From Megamerina dolium (taxonomy: Eukaryota; Arthropoda; Insecta; Diptera; Megamerinidae): a DNA stretch of 64,000 nt. The position numbers and the translations under genes are program-made. A model generated the notes under the pieces. The model did not search any database. It was not told the DNA's origin and saw only the letters and a program-made list of their open reading frames with translations. The number at the start of each line of letters is the position of its first letter. Within the stretch, counting starts at the first letter, position 1. The DNA lies in NCBI GenBank assembly GCA_963854835.1, contig OY978530.1, forward strand, positions 9,384,872-9,448,871, read 5' to 3'. Positions 41,400 to 53,924 of this stretch are shown one piece after another.

Positions 41400-41835
41400 T
41401 GTTACGTTTTTATTCTGTGAACGTTTAATTCTATTTGAATTACCTTGTTCGATCACTGGATTCTGTTAATGATAACTGCAACACTTATTTTGTACAACTA
41501 TATACAGCAACAATTTATTTAATAATCTCTATTTACAATCAACACTGTTTACAATCAACTATTTACTATAACACTTAAATGTACTTGCAACTTTGCCTCT
41601 GTATCAATGTTTTCGCAATCACGTTCGGAAGTAGATTGATTTTTCTTCTCAACACTGGCTCTATTTATACTCTGTTGGCAACACCCCAGAATCTTCCTTT
41701 ATCGAGATTCTTCTCTTCCTTTCTCGTTGGCTTGTTCTGGTTATCGCTTATTTCTTTTTGTTGACATTCGTTTCGATGCTGCCAATAGAGTCAGTCACAA
41801 TAGTGATGAGTAATCAACTATCGATACTCGTTACA
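41400..41835 (-). repeat. LTR (5') of the SAP-domain element
   Basis: 436 bp, TGTTACG...CGTTACA. Being the 5' LTR on the minus strand it would carry the promoter. It is followed by the ATAT duplication and the resumed outer LTR. Confidence 0.97.
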
Positions 41836-43131
41836 ATATCTATAATAATAATACAAAAAATATATAATAAATAACGCAAAACAATCTTTGCCCCAAATGG
41901 AAACTTAAATGCTCAATACCAAATCACAAAAAAAAAAAAAAATGGCAACCCCGACATTTTGGTTCCACATGTCCACCATTAGAAAACTCGTTTGTTTTTG
42001 TTCTTTTACTTCTCCGCTGTCAGTTTTTGTTTACATTTATCTGAAGTGCGGTGTATTAAATATTTATGTATATAAATGGACATAATACGTCCATCAGTGA
42101 TAATTAAGGAGGAAGATGCACCAATCCGTGCGCAATTTGCAACAATTCCTCCAAAGTGCGTGTGTTAAGTTAATAAACATAAACCGTGTGTAGTGCATCC
42201 ACGATGTTGCTCGAACGCTTACAACGTCGCGACAAGAGTACTGCTGCGTGAAAATTTCTTGTCCAGCGCATTAACTTAACCACACATCCACTAGGAATAC
42301 GCATTCAGCATGGGTGAGTGATTTTGTACTCCACAATATACATTGATTTATTTTGCAGGGCGCTGTACATACACACGCACTATGAACTGAATCGTTAACA
42401 CGTTCACTAATAGTTGAGCTGTTGCATGTACGCCTATACTAGAAGCAGCTCTCTAATGGCAAGCTCCACGATATGAAATAAAAAAAACATTTAGTACTTA
42501 TCTTTTGCTTTTTTTCCAAATACTATAGTTTTCCAGCTTGCTTGCTCTCTGCGTACCTTTTTTTGCTGCTGCGACTCACTAGCGATGTCACCAGACCACT
42601 ATCCAGCAGGTACTTCTTCTGTCCACACGCTGGCTCCTCCCCAGAATCCACAGGTACGTATGCACATATATCGCCTTACACCATATAATCAACCAATATT
42701 AATTTTCGTTGTCACTCGAATTGTCCACTAATAATCTTTTTTTCACCGTTTCAGATCACGACACCACAGACACACGCACTCATCACTAGACCAACTCGCC
42801 AACGTCTTCACACAATCAAGAAAAATATTAACTAATCTCCTCCGCTAGCAACGGAATCCTCTAATATACCCTCGGCGGCAAAAATGAAAAACCATTCCTT
42901 GCTGTTACAAACACAGCCATAAAAGACTACCAGGTGGGTATCTCATACACCTACAACTTCATCAATATACCGCAGTCGCAGAGCAACGTCAGCGTAAGTA
43001 CTTTTATACAATCATGTTAGGTAACATAGACATCTACTTTAACCGCTTTATATATGTTATCAACAGTTTTGTTTATGTTATTAACAGGTTTGCATATGTT
43101 GACAACAGCTTTTCTTTATACTGTTCTCTCC

Positions 43132-44993
43132 AAAAAAACCCTGCGTGCAGGAGCAACGCGTCCTATTAAGGAGCGGTACAGAGAGAAAAGGAGTGCAGAG
43201 GGACGTCTTTTCAGGCGCAAGAAGAGGGAGTTGGAAAGAAGCGAGTGTGAGGAGATAGAGATGTGTACCGACAAGAATGAGACACGAAAATTCTTCGAAA
43301 AGATCAAGCGTCTAGAGTGTACTGAGTGTACTGAGTCTATGGAGGGAACACTTCTCCACGTTACTGAATGGCGATGCTACGAACAATTCCGCCAGTGGAG
43401 GAGATTGCCCGATAACCTCAATTACAGATGATGGAGTTGATGTTCCACCACCCGACTATGACGAGGTTGAAACGGCCATTTTAAGGCTGAAGAACAACAA
43501 AGCTGCAGGTGCTGATGTCCTACCTGCCGAGTTGTTTAAGACCGGTGGCGATGAGCTGCACACCTGCATGCACCAGCTCATAAGCAGAATATGGTCGGAT
43601 GAAAACATGCCTGATGATTGGAGGCTCAGTGTTCTCTGTCCTGTACATAAAAAAGGAGACCCCACAATTTGCGCCAACTACCGTGGAATAAGTCTCCTGA
43701 GCATTGCATACAAGGTTCTATCGGGCGTACTGTGTGATAGGTTGCAGCCTATGCTCAACAACCTGATTGGACCGTATCAGTGTGGCTTCAGACCTGGTAA
43801 ATCCACCATCGACCAGATTTTCACACTGCGCCAAATCCTGGAGAAGACCCAAGAAAAACAGATCGAAACACACCACCTATTTGTTGATTATAAAGCCGCT
43901 TTCGACAGTCCGGTAAGGGAATACCTCTACGCAACAATGTCTGAGTTCGGTATTCCTGAAAAGCTCATTCGATTTTGTAGAATGACACTGCATAACTCCT
44001 GTTGTGCAGTGAAAATTGGGAAGGACCTCTCCGCACCGTTTAGTACCGGACGGGGTTTTAGATAAGGTAATTCGTTATCGTGCGACTTCTTCAAGACTTC
44101 TCAATGGAGAAAATAATACGAGCTGCTGATCTACGACATAATGGCACTATCTTCAACAAAAGTGTCATGCTGTTAGCGTATGCCGACGATATTGACATAA
44201 ACGGCATGAACACGCGAGCAGTCAGTGCAGCATTCTCAGAGTTGGAAAGAGAGTCGCGTCGGATGGGTCTCACGGTGAACGAGGGCAAGACGAAGTATCT
44301 AATGTCAACAAGCAAAGAGTCCCGGCGTCTTGGACAGCACGTCACTGTTGACAACTACGCTTTTGAAGTAGTAAGGGACTATCTTGGAACCAGCATCAAC
44401 AACTGTAATGACGTCAGCCTGGAGATCATGCGTAGGATAACTCTTGCTAACAGGTGTTACTTTGGGCTGAGTAAGCAATTGAGAAGTCGAGCCCTCTCTC
44501 GAAGAACGGAAACTACACTCTACAAGTCTCTCATCATGCCTGTCCTAACATATGGCGCTGAAGCCTGGACAATTTCTACCTCGGATGGGCGAATGCTTGG
44601 AGTTTTCGAGAGAAAAGTCCTACGCAAGATCTTTGGACCTATTTGCGTTGGTGGCGAGTACCGAATAAGGTACAACCATGAGCTGTACGAGCTGTATGCC
44701 GATATTGACATAGTAAAGCACATCAAAATCCAGCGGCTGCGCTGGATAGGTCATGTCGAGCGAATGGAAGAACACGCTCCAGCTAAGAAGGTGTTATATT
44801 CGGAACCCGCTGGAGGACGACGCAGAAGAAAAAGACCTAACCTCCGGTGGAAAGACCAAGTACTGGAGAACCTGACGGCGCTTGAAATTTCAAACTGGCG
44901 CCAGCTAGCAAAGAAGAGAGATGGCTGGCAAAGCATGTTATATTCGGCCTAAATCGATATTCGGTTGTTATGGCCACATAAGTAAGTAAGTAA
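43132..44993 (+). mobile_element. RTE copy D inside left outer LTR
   Basis: 5'-truncated within the endonuclease-RT linker (AAAAAAACCCTGCGTGCAGG) and ending in AAGT repeats. A 9-bp duplication GTTCTCTCC flanks it (43123-43131 and 44994-45002). Its reading frame is broken by a deletion of about 56 bp near 43312, a stop near 44062 after GRGFR, and other changes. It shares diagnostic variants with copy E (GADVLPAEL, SGVLCDRLQPML, THHLFVDYKAAFDSPVREYL) and the same 5' end, so the two derive from one insertion event. Confidence 0.92.
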
Positions 44994-45289
44994 GTTCTCT
45001 CCATTATGCAAATCTATCCACACATATCCATGTTACCCACCATTTCCCATTTCATATGTCTAATCTTCTTTTCTTTGTTTTTTTTTTTTTTATTCTTTTT
45101 CTTTACATAAAAAAATGGACGATAGACCACACGCAACAAAACTCCGGCTTTGCAAGCGAAGCACGCTGTAGCGACACAACGACGGTGTGCAACGTGGACT
45201 GAGGTATTATTTGCTACACACACAAATTATCCAGGTGAAGGGTCACAACCACAATTATAATGTAATGTCTGCCATACACTCTTTGCAGG

Positions 45290-48200
45290 TTATTGCTTAA
45301 TGTCTTTGGCGTGGAATAGGCCAAGTGGTGTGCCATTCAGACGCTCTAGCTGATATATGTTGTTGCCCACTGGTCTCACCACACGACACTGCGTGAATTT
45401 TGGGCACAACTTCGCATTAATGGGCTGTTTAAAGTTGCTCATTACGAAATTTCTTTTGTAGACCTCTTGACCAGGAAGAAATCGTACAACTCTAATACAC
45501 CTATTATACCGCTGTGCGCTGTTTTCATACGTTTCATGCAGTTTTTCCTTCATATCGGCACGTATCACACTCAAACGATCTACACGAGGTATATTTACTT
45601 CCGCATGTTCCAGGGTGCCAAGTTTTCGTGCCAACTGATATGCCTTTCCGCTGAGGAACATTTGCTGTCCGAACAGAGCGAAGTATGGCGAGCATCCAAT
45701 CGCTGTGTGGACCGAACAACGCAATGCGCAATCAATTTCCGGGAAATGAAGGTCCCACTCAATTTGGTCTTTTCCAAGATAGGCACGAATACCATTCAAT
45801 ACTGATTGGTTGACACGTTCCGATGCGTTGGCCTGCGATGAGTATACGGTGTTCTTGATATGTATGATGTGATATTTCTCCATTAGGTGTTGGAATTCTT
45901 TCGATACAACTGCTTTCCAATGTCTCAATGTATTATCTCCGGCACGCCAAACTTTAAGAACACCTCATGAACCATAAAATCAACCACACGACGAGATGTG
46001 ACCTCCTTCTTAGGGCGGAGGAAAACGAGTTTCGACATGTGGCCCAACACTATGAATACATACGCATTCTGTCTCCGTAAACGAGGATACTTTCCCAAGA
46101 AATCAATATACAGCTTCTGAAAGGGGCGGTGAGTAATCGTTTCTTTGTCCATACGTGGTCTCATTATCTGATTGGTGGACTTTATTTCTTTGCAGGTACT
46201 ACACTCACGGACAAAATTACGCACCTGCGTCGCCATTCCTGGCCAGTAGTACTGCTGCCGCAATCGTTCCAACGTCTTCGTCATTCCACCATGTGCAGCC
46301 GTTGGCACGCAATGCTCCTCCTCTATGAGCGCCGATGTTATACTTTTGGGGTCCCACAGCCTCCACGTACTATCTCCAAGTACGCTGCCCGCACTGCACA
46401 CACGTTTGTAGACCATGCCATCATCCACACTCACGTCCACATACTTGTCCTGGTTTGATGTCACTGTGTAGATCAGCTTCAGGTATTCTTCTGATTTAAA
46501 TTCCGTTGTTTCGAAATTTAACACGCTCACTTCCTCCACAGCTCTGGACAACATATCCGCGACTACGTTCTCCGATCCTTTACGATGTTGTACCTCGAAA
46601 TCATATGCCTGAAGCTGCAAAGACCAACGCGCTAATCGACCACTCAGATTCTTGAGTGACATCAACCACTTCAAGCTGGCATGGTCTGTTACCACAGTAA
46701 ACGGCATCATTTCTACGTACGGCCTAAATCGCTTTACTGCGAGTACGGCTGCCAAGCATTCTTTCTCGGTAACACTATAGTTTTTCTGACAATCATCAGA
46801 CTGGACTCTCCTGTTTATCGTCACTAACCTGGTACAACACGGCACCAACGCCCACATCAGATATATCACACTGGACCCAAAAACGACGGGAAAAATCGGC
46901 GTGTTTCAGCACGGGTGCAGTAGTAAATGCGTATTTCAGCTTTTCCACTGCTTCAACAGCCTCCGGTGTCATTTCAAACTTCGGTTTCTTCTTAAGCGTA
47001 TTGCTTAACGGAGAGGATATAGCTGCAAAATTGTTCATGAAACGCCTGTACCACCCCGCCGCTCCCAGCAAGCTGCGTACCTGTCTTGCTGTTCGTGGCA
47101 CTGGTATATTTCGTATCGCCATTACCTTCTCTGGATCCGTTCTCAGCGTGCCTCCTCCACCGATGAATCCTAGATACTTCAGTTCACGGAAACAGAAATT
47201 AGACTTCTTCAATCCGATGGTTAGGTTGGCATACCTCAAGCAATCGTCCACTTCCCTGAGTATCCGTAAATGCGATTCGAAGTCTGTTACAATGATGAGC
47301 AGGTCGTCCAGATACACGAAGACATTGGCTTTGAGCTTTTGGGGAATGATCTTATCCATCAAACGACATAACCGCTGAGCAGCGTTGCATAGACCAAATG
47401 GCATCACTACAAACTAGTATAGAGGACGACCGAGTACTGTAAATGCCGTGCACTATCTGCTGCCCTCCTCTAGCTCCACCTGCCAAAACGCATGTTTTAA
47501 GTCAACACTGCTCATATATATCGTTTGATCGATTCTGCTCAAAATACCCTCTATATTCTGTAAGGGGTATGCATCCTTTACCGTGTATTTGTTTAATCTT
47601 CGTGCATCCACACAAAACCTGTTTTTCTCAGTCGTCCGCACCAACGTAACCCTGTTGTTCCATGGACTATTGCTCTCGCGAATGACACCCAACTTTGGCA
47701 TCTCGTCCACTTCCTTATACATTAGTTCTTGCACTTCCGGCGAGATTGAAAATTGCTGGGACCGGTGCCGTCCCTTTAACCAGCTGGATTCTATGCTTTT
47801 CCACATGTGTTCGCCCTCAGCCGTGGTTCTCGTAACATCGAAAAGATTTAATTACCTCATCAAGACGTGACTGTTCCTCTTCGGTAAGTTGATGTTGCGA
47901 TAATTGTATGAATGAATTCTCTTGTGGCAGTGATTTAATTCGTTTCTTCTTCTCACCTACAATTTCAGGTGCCAAATCAAACTGCCTCCAGAAGTCAATA
48001 CCGAAATATAATTTTTGCTGTAGAGAAGGACATATATAAAACAAAATCCTCTTCGTCACACCTCGGTATCGCACATCCAACCACACTTTACCAGTTATCC
48101 AATGCGAGCGTCCTCCAGCAGTGCGAACATGGGAATACCATTTTTGTGGCAACGCTCCAATTCGTTCCAGCATTTCGGAGGCTCCATTACCGATCATGCT

Positions 48201-48437
48201 CACCGTGACTCCAGTATCCAGTAAGCCTCTATAAGTTCTATCATTAATATTTACGTCAGCATACACAAGTGGATCGGTATCCACGTATTGTTGGACTGAC
48301 GAAAGTATCATCTCGCGTGTGTTACGGCGTCGATTAAACCGTTCTCTCGCTTGCTGAATTCTTCTGGTCACCATCCTCATGCCAGCCAATTGTTTTTCTT
48401 CGAAAATGCGTGTTCTGACCTCCTGATATCTCCTCAT
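45290..48437 (-). pseudogene. pol of outer gypsy element: PR, RT, RNase H, integrase
   Basis: Reading down the minus strand: protease with LLDTGVTVSMIG (about 48240); RT with FCVDARRLNKYTVKDAYP and SSVDLKHAFWQVEL, an in-frame TAG near 47417, then MPFGLCNAAQRLCRLMDK and the catalytic VYLDDLLII (about 47310). RNase H has RFWVQCDISDVGVGAVL, then after a frameshift TVVTDHASLKWLMSL. Integrase has the HHCC region (CSTCKEIK), LYIDFLGKYP and FGVPEIIH; there the second catalytic region is damaged by a TGA and an altered Asn. It continues in a shifted frame YSSQANASERVNQSVLNGI, with the Glu, to a stop at 45290. At least four lesions. Confidence 0.88.
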
Positions 48438-48489
48438 TCGTTCTTCCAGAGTAAGCTGCCTGTTACTAATATTGTTGTTATTGTTATTA

Positions 48490-50169
48490 TTTGAGTCTTT
48501 TGCTTTTGCAGATGTTTGAGTTTTGTAACATATACTCTTTACGGTCTGTGTGCATCGCGGGAGTCTGGGTTGAACGTGATTCCCCCGCTCGGACTACCAC
48601 GTTGCTTGACATGTTTCCCGGATTGCACTTTGGACAACGTGGAGTAACCACTGAGACCACAGTTATAACAAAATATCGTCCGCTGTGCAGACTAAATAAA
48701 TAAATATGTGGCACTTAAAGCCCCAAAGGGCTCATTGGCCGAGCTTCTTTTCCATTACTGTTGTGCGTCTTAAATTTGGACAGTATTAGAATGGACCTAC
48801 TTATTTTAGCCGGTTCCGAACGGCAGAACACTTGTGACATCACTTTTTCTGAGCTTTGTCACAGAGTTCTTTTTAGAAGCTTTTTCATGGCAAGTTGTTA
48901 CTGTCGGAACAACAACGCTGTGCAGACTGACACTCTGTATACGTGTGACCTGCTCTTTTGCAGTTCTAACACACGATGTTATTTCTTGAAGATCGGTTTC
49001 GTGCGACTTCATCCACTCCGACGCTCCTCCGACTTTCTCGTAATTCTTCGCCATCATCGTACACATCCATCAACTCATTCACGTGTTGCCTCGCACCAAG
49101 CACATTACGATTGCCAGGTGCCTGCACCATGTTACGCCAATCTCGTCGGGCGAAGCAATACTCAGCGTCTTGACATTGGTCTCGCAGATGTTCCACCGTA
49201 TAACAGGCAATGGGGTACACAACCCGCGACAAACCATCGCGCAAATTCCGTTTCAAGATGCGAATCATTTCAGCATCTGGCATTGGAGGTGACAACTGTG
49301 CGCGTAGTTTACCCATGGCGTGGAAGAAGGAATCGATCGATTCTCCCGCCTGCTGCCGACGGTCAACTAAATTTCGCATGACGTCAAAATGGGACCAATT
49401 AGTACGATATCTTCGTAATAGAGATTGTCGCAGTGTCTGCCAGTCACGAACTTCATCGGTTCTAACGAACAGCCAGTACCACTTCTTCACCTTGCCAGCC
49501 AGCAGCTGGTGGAATTCTCTGATGACCTGATCCCACTCGCAATCATACCGAGCTTGCAAATACTCTACTCTGAAAACGAAGTCTTCAACCGAGAGCCTCT
49601 CCTTGTTGCAGTCAAATTGTATACACCATTTATCCAACGGTAAGTATCTGGATGTGTTCTCACTCTCACGGTCTCCACTTCTTCTTATTTGTCTTTCAGC
49701 CCCTCTGAATATGTGCTGGCCAGCGGTCGCATCATGTGGTGGCGGTCCATCGGCGTTAGTTGAATTTTCTGTTTGAGCAAATCTATTTCCGTTGGTTTGT
49801 TGTTGCTGTATCAGCCGTTCACCCAGCTGTCTAAATCCAACGTCAATGCTCTCCTGCTACCATTGATTTTGTTGTATCTGTATTGACAGCACTTTTAGTA
49901 GACTCATTAGCCGGAGGAGCTGCTGAACCTGATGGAGCCGGAGTCGTTCTTGGTATGGCTCCTCTACTTTCATTTTGACTATTTTGTGGAACGATGATGG
50001 ACTCCGACATATCAATAAAATTTTGCTGATCCATCTCCTCTCTGGATCTCGAGGGAGATCGTTCTACCGGCATTTCGGTGGCTAGCTGATCTTCCAATCG
50101 TTGGCGAGCGTCCGAATCAATACTCCGTCGCCTTCGTCTGTGTTCACGCTGCTTAGCCGCGCTACTCAT
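48490..50169 (-). pseudogene. gag of outer gypsy element
   Basis: ATG 50169 starts MSSAAKQREHRRRRRSIDSD, an arginine-rich matrix-like start. A frameshift near 49855 ends that frame, and the next carries DVGFRQLGERLIQQQQ and the capsid-type retrotransposon Gag domain (VKKWYWLFVRTDEVRDWQTL, LRRYRTNWSHFDVMRNL; 49637-49000). Nucleocapsid knuckles follow: CKRAGHTYTEC, whose first Cys is followed by a stop codon, then CYNCGLSGYST beyond a SINE inserted at 48694-48915. The gag product would form the particle shell; here it is inactivated. Confidence 0.8.
48694..48915 (-). mobile_element. tRNA-derived SINE, copy 4 (5'-truncated)
   Basis: Only the 3' body and tail are present. A perfect 13-bp duplication CGCTGTGCAGACT flanks it (48681-48693 and 48916-48928), directly proving insertion into the gag nucleocapsid region. 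The tail is ATTT-type on the minus strand (AAATAAATAAATA on plus). Confidence 0.95.
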
Positions 50170-51486
50170 CCAATATATCGACAAAAAATGGTAAATGTAC
50201 ACGTGTATAGTATTTCAAAAAAAAAATGTTTGAAGTTAAATAATTTTTGTAAACCACCTTACTGTTCTGAAAACACACAATAACCCAAACAAAACGACTT
50301 CCAATATATAATATTTTCCTTAACTACTAATATGCACTTACATCTAAGAGATTTACAATATTAATTGTTATCTAAATTCTTAAACTATCTGAAAACCTAA
50401 AACGCACACGATTAAATTTATATATTGCTTAACTTATATCAACGAAACGAATATAAATTGTATATGTATTATTTATTTATTTTGTATATATATTATATTA
50501 TTTATTTTAATTTAATTTGTATATTATTTTTTTTTTTTCAATTGTATACTTTATTCTTATTTCTATTTCAGTTATATATTTAATTCTTATTTTATTTAAC
50601 GTATATATGCTTCAATTCTCTAAGTATTATGATTTTATATTTACTAATTTAAATTTGATTTTAATTGCTTCTCTTTCTTATTATAATTTTAGGGGGAATT
50701 CATGGAAATGGAACGTAACTTGTGGCCTCACTCTCGACGTTCACAACCGATCAACACACAATATAATTTATGGTGAGCATATGTGACTTTAAGGTAACTA
50801 CATCCCACACCAACAAAAAAAACTAACATATACTAACTCGTGCTCTATTCTAAGCAGGTTCATCTCCATCGATACTCAGATAAACGCTTCAGCACACCAC
50901 CACCATACAACAAATGTGCTTCCTACCGACAACACTTGGACATGGTTACTGGGGTTACTGGGTGCGCTAAGACATGGTGAATACTCCATGAACTAATCCA
51001 TCCGACCATCACCACCCCATATCACGCGAGCCACGAATCACTACGGCATCTATATGTGGAACTCGTTGATCGGTGCAATCAGGATCCAGCTTATACTGCT
51101 GTCCAGGCCAACCAGCATCAGCCAACCAACTCATACACATACAATCTATAATTCCCTATAATCAATTCCATAACTAAATCACGTCTTTTCTTTCAGGTAA
51201 CTTCACATACAGACGCTTGATGTCAGCGCATCCCAATTCGGTGCGCGATGGTGTCTGGATTCGATTCACATCCGACCGATACAATTGGCCTCTTGACTCC
51301 ATCGCCATGCCAAGACATCTGTCGCCAGATATGCCCGTCATTCATGATCACCCATCCACTATGACCCGAATGCCCCTGACCTCCAGACTGTATGCATCCA
51401 TTAACCTCCAAAACTATGTATGCCCCTCCATAGGTACACCATACACAAAAAAGAAACCAAAAAAAACTCGCGTCGTCGTGATTTAT
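50170..51486 (-). other. Long 5' leader of the outer gypsy element
   Basis: About 1.3 kb between the PBS and the first gag ATG. No recognisable coding domain was found. The 50280-50700 part is very AT-rich; 50700-51450 is closer to neutral composition. Such a long leader could hold packaging or translation signals, but none can be identified by eye. Confidence 0.5.
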
Positions 51487-51504
51487 GCCCCACGTTGGGC
51501 GCCA
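51487..51504 (-). promoter_or_regulatory. Lys-type tRNA primer-binding site
   Basis: Minus strand TGGCGCCCAACGTGGGGC, 4 bases from the LTR end at 51509, matches the Lys-tRNA-type PBS used by gypsy-group elements (from memory). Decayed duplicates lie inside both LTRs near 51581-51597 and 31922-31940. Confidence 0.85.
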
Positions 51505-51836
51505 TTATTGTAATGTGTATTATTGAATTTTGAATTATTATTTTATCGAAATATTAAATCGATTAAATTGATGATTTCTGGCCCCACGTTGGGCGCATTT
51601 ATTATAGTGTGCGTAACTCTATTGTTTCTTTATATCATCTAAATGTGCCATTCTGTTTAAAGACCATTATTATTATAAATGACACCAATATGTCTGTATG
51701 TCACTTCAGTCCTCATACTGCACATATGTATATATACGTATGTGCACTCGTTGCAACACACACACACACATGCACACTCAGGCCGTCACCCCACAGAGCA
51801 ATATACTCGGTGTTGCAACACTACAAACAAAACAAT

Positions 51837-52195
51837 AAAAATAAATATGTGGCACTTAAAGCCTCAAAGGGCTCATTGAACGAGCTTCTCTTCAATTACT
51901 GTTGTGCGTCTTAAATTTGAGCATTATTAGAAGGGACCTACTTATTTTAACCGGTTCCGAACGGCAGAACACTTATGACATCACTTTTTCTGATCTTTAT
52001 CACAGAGTTCTTTTAGAAGCTTTTTCATGGCAAGTTGTTACTGTCGGAAGAATTGCCAATTGCTTGCCGACAGGTGGGTACCATTCGAAAGAAAAATCTT
52101 ATCGATATTAAATTTGTTATGCATCAGCCGGGGATTGAACCACGACCTACAGATCAGAAGGCGAACACACTAACCACTGAGCTACGGCACCCACC
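51837..52195 (-). mobile_element. tRNA-derived SINE, copy 5
   Basis: Near full-length reverse-oriented copy with intact A- and B-box-like sequences (TAGCTCAGTGGTTAGTGTG; GTGGTTCAATCCCC). It is flanked by the short duplication AACAAT (51831-51836 and 52196-52201). The left LTR has the empty site ACAAAACAATGGCAGG near 32158-32173, so insertion postdates LTR duplication. Confidence 0.95.
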
Positions 52196-53924
52196 AACAA
52201 TGGCAGGCTTTTATTTTATTTGGGCGTCATTATTGTTCATCCATTATAATGCACCCACAGTGGCCTTGCACCAGCTGGCTAGGGTACTCAGGGCGTGGTC
52301 CTCAACCCGACACTGAGAGGCAATGTATGAACAATAATGCCCACCATCATTGTGGACATGGGTACTCAAACCGATAGCAAACCAGAAACAAAACAACAAC
52401 CGCATACACAAACATCAACAACACGACATATGCTTTTATCGTCACGCCTATTGTGTGCTCCCTCCCTTCCTGGATCGACCATGCACGCCTACCAAAATCG
52501 TGGACAATCCCCACTGCGTACAGGAACCGAAAGTTCAGCCTATATCCATTTTCATTCCATGATCCACCCTAATGTGGGAATTTTACGCACTCATACTTCA
52601 CTAACAACAATATAAATTAAACATTATAAAACAAATTTGAATTTATTACAACAAAATTACAGAAAAGTAAGTTAACTTAGACCTTATATTATATGATATG
52701 ATTACAACCAATTTACTAATATTAATATTAAAAATAAACTTATAAAAAAAATAACAGAACAAAGTGAAGCAGATTTAGATAAATCGTAATAGAAAAAAAA
52801 CTTAATAACTAAATAGAAATCTCATGAAAATTTTTTAAGGATAATGCCAATACTCGCAATTACTATAACAAATCAAAACTTTTCCCCTCAACTCACACTC
52901 ACTTGCGTCTCGAACGCACGAAAAGAAAAATCAATCGGTTATTACCGGTTCCGAAGGAAACCGCAATTTTCACGTATCGGAATTTTACGCTATACCAACA
53001 ATTCTATATATACATATCTATAATAATAATACAAAAAATATATAATAAATAACGCAAAACAATCTTTGCCCCAAATGGAAACTTAAATGCTCAATACCAA
53101 ATCACAAAAAAAAAAAAAAAAAAATGGCAACCCCGACATTTTGGTTCCACATGTCCACCATTAGAAAACTCGTTTGTTTTTGTTCTTTTACTTCTCCGCT
53201 GTCAGTTTTTGTTTACATTTATCTGAAGTGCGGTGTATTAAATATTTATGTATATAAATGGACATAATACGTCCATCAGTGATAATTAAGGAGGAAGATG
53301 CACCAATCCGTGCGCAATTTGCAACAATTCCTCCAAAGTGCGTGTGTTAAGTTAATAAACATAAACCGTGTGTAGTGCGTCCACGATGTTGCTCGAACGA
53401 TTACAACGTCGCGACAAGAGTACTGCTGCGTGAAAATTTCTTGTCTAGCGCATTAACTTAACCACACATCCACTAGGAATACGCATTCAGCATGGGTGAG
53501 TGATTTTGTACTCCACAATATACATTGATTTATTTTGCAGGGCGCTGTACATACACACGCACTATGAACTGAATCGTTAACACGTTCACTAATAGTTGAG
53601 CTGTTGCATGTACGCCTATACTAGAAGCAGCTCTCTAATGGCAAGCTCCACGATATGAAATAAAAAAAACATTTAGTACTTATCTTTTGCTTTTTTTCCA
53701 AATACTATAGTTTTACAGCTTGCTTGCTCTCTGCGTACCTTTTTTTGCTGCTGCGACTCACTAGCGATGTCACCAGACCACTATCCAGCAGGTACTTCTT
53801 CTGTCCACACGCTGGCTCCTCCCCAGAATCCACAGGTACGTATGCACATATATCGCCTTACACCATATAATCAACCAATATTAATTTTCGTTGTCACTCG
53901 AATTGTCCACTAATAATCTTTTTT

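Larger units (their letters stand above)
38225..41835 (-). mobile_element. Compact LTR retrotransposon with SAP-domain fusion ORF
   Basis: The two LTRs (38225-38662 and 41400-41835) differ at only a few positions and are flanked by ATAT (38221-38224 and 41836-41839). The uninterrupted site is present in the right outer LTR near 53013, confirming insertion with a 4-bp duplication. On the minus strand the order is LTR, PBS, one 889-codon ORF, polypurine tract AAGAGGAGGGCAG, LTR. At 3.6 kb it is a deletion derivative of a gypsy element: capsid, nucleocapsid, protease and most of RT are missing, yet the ORF stays open. Confidence 0.95.
31852..45050 (-). repeat. Left (3') LTR, invaded by three elements
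   Basis: LTR blocks are 31852-33113, 38151-38224, 41836-43131 and from 44994 onward. The intervening sequence is the LOA copy 2, the SAP-domain LTR element and RTE copy D. Blocks align with 51509-54228 of the right LTR. The inner boundary next to the polypurine tract is uncertain (45003-45280), because the corresponding end of the right LTR is missing. The outer flank has ATTTGT before TGTAATG. Confidence 0.75.
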
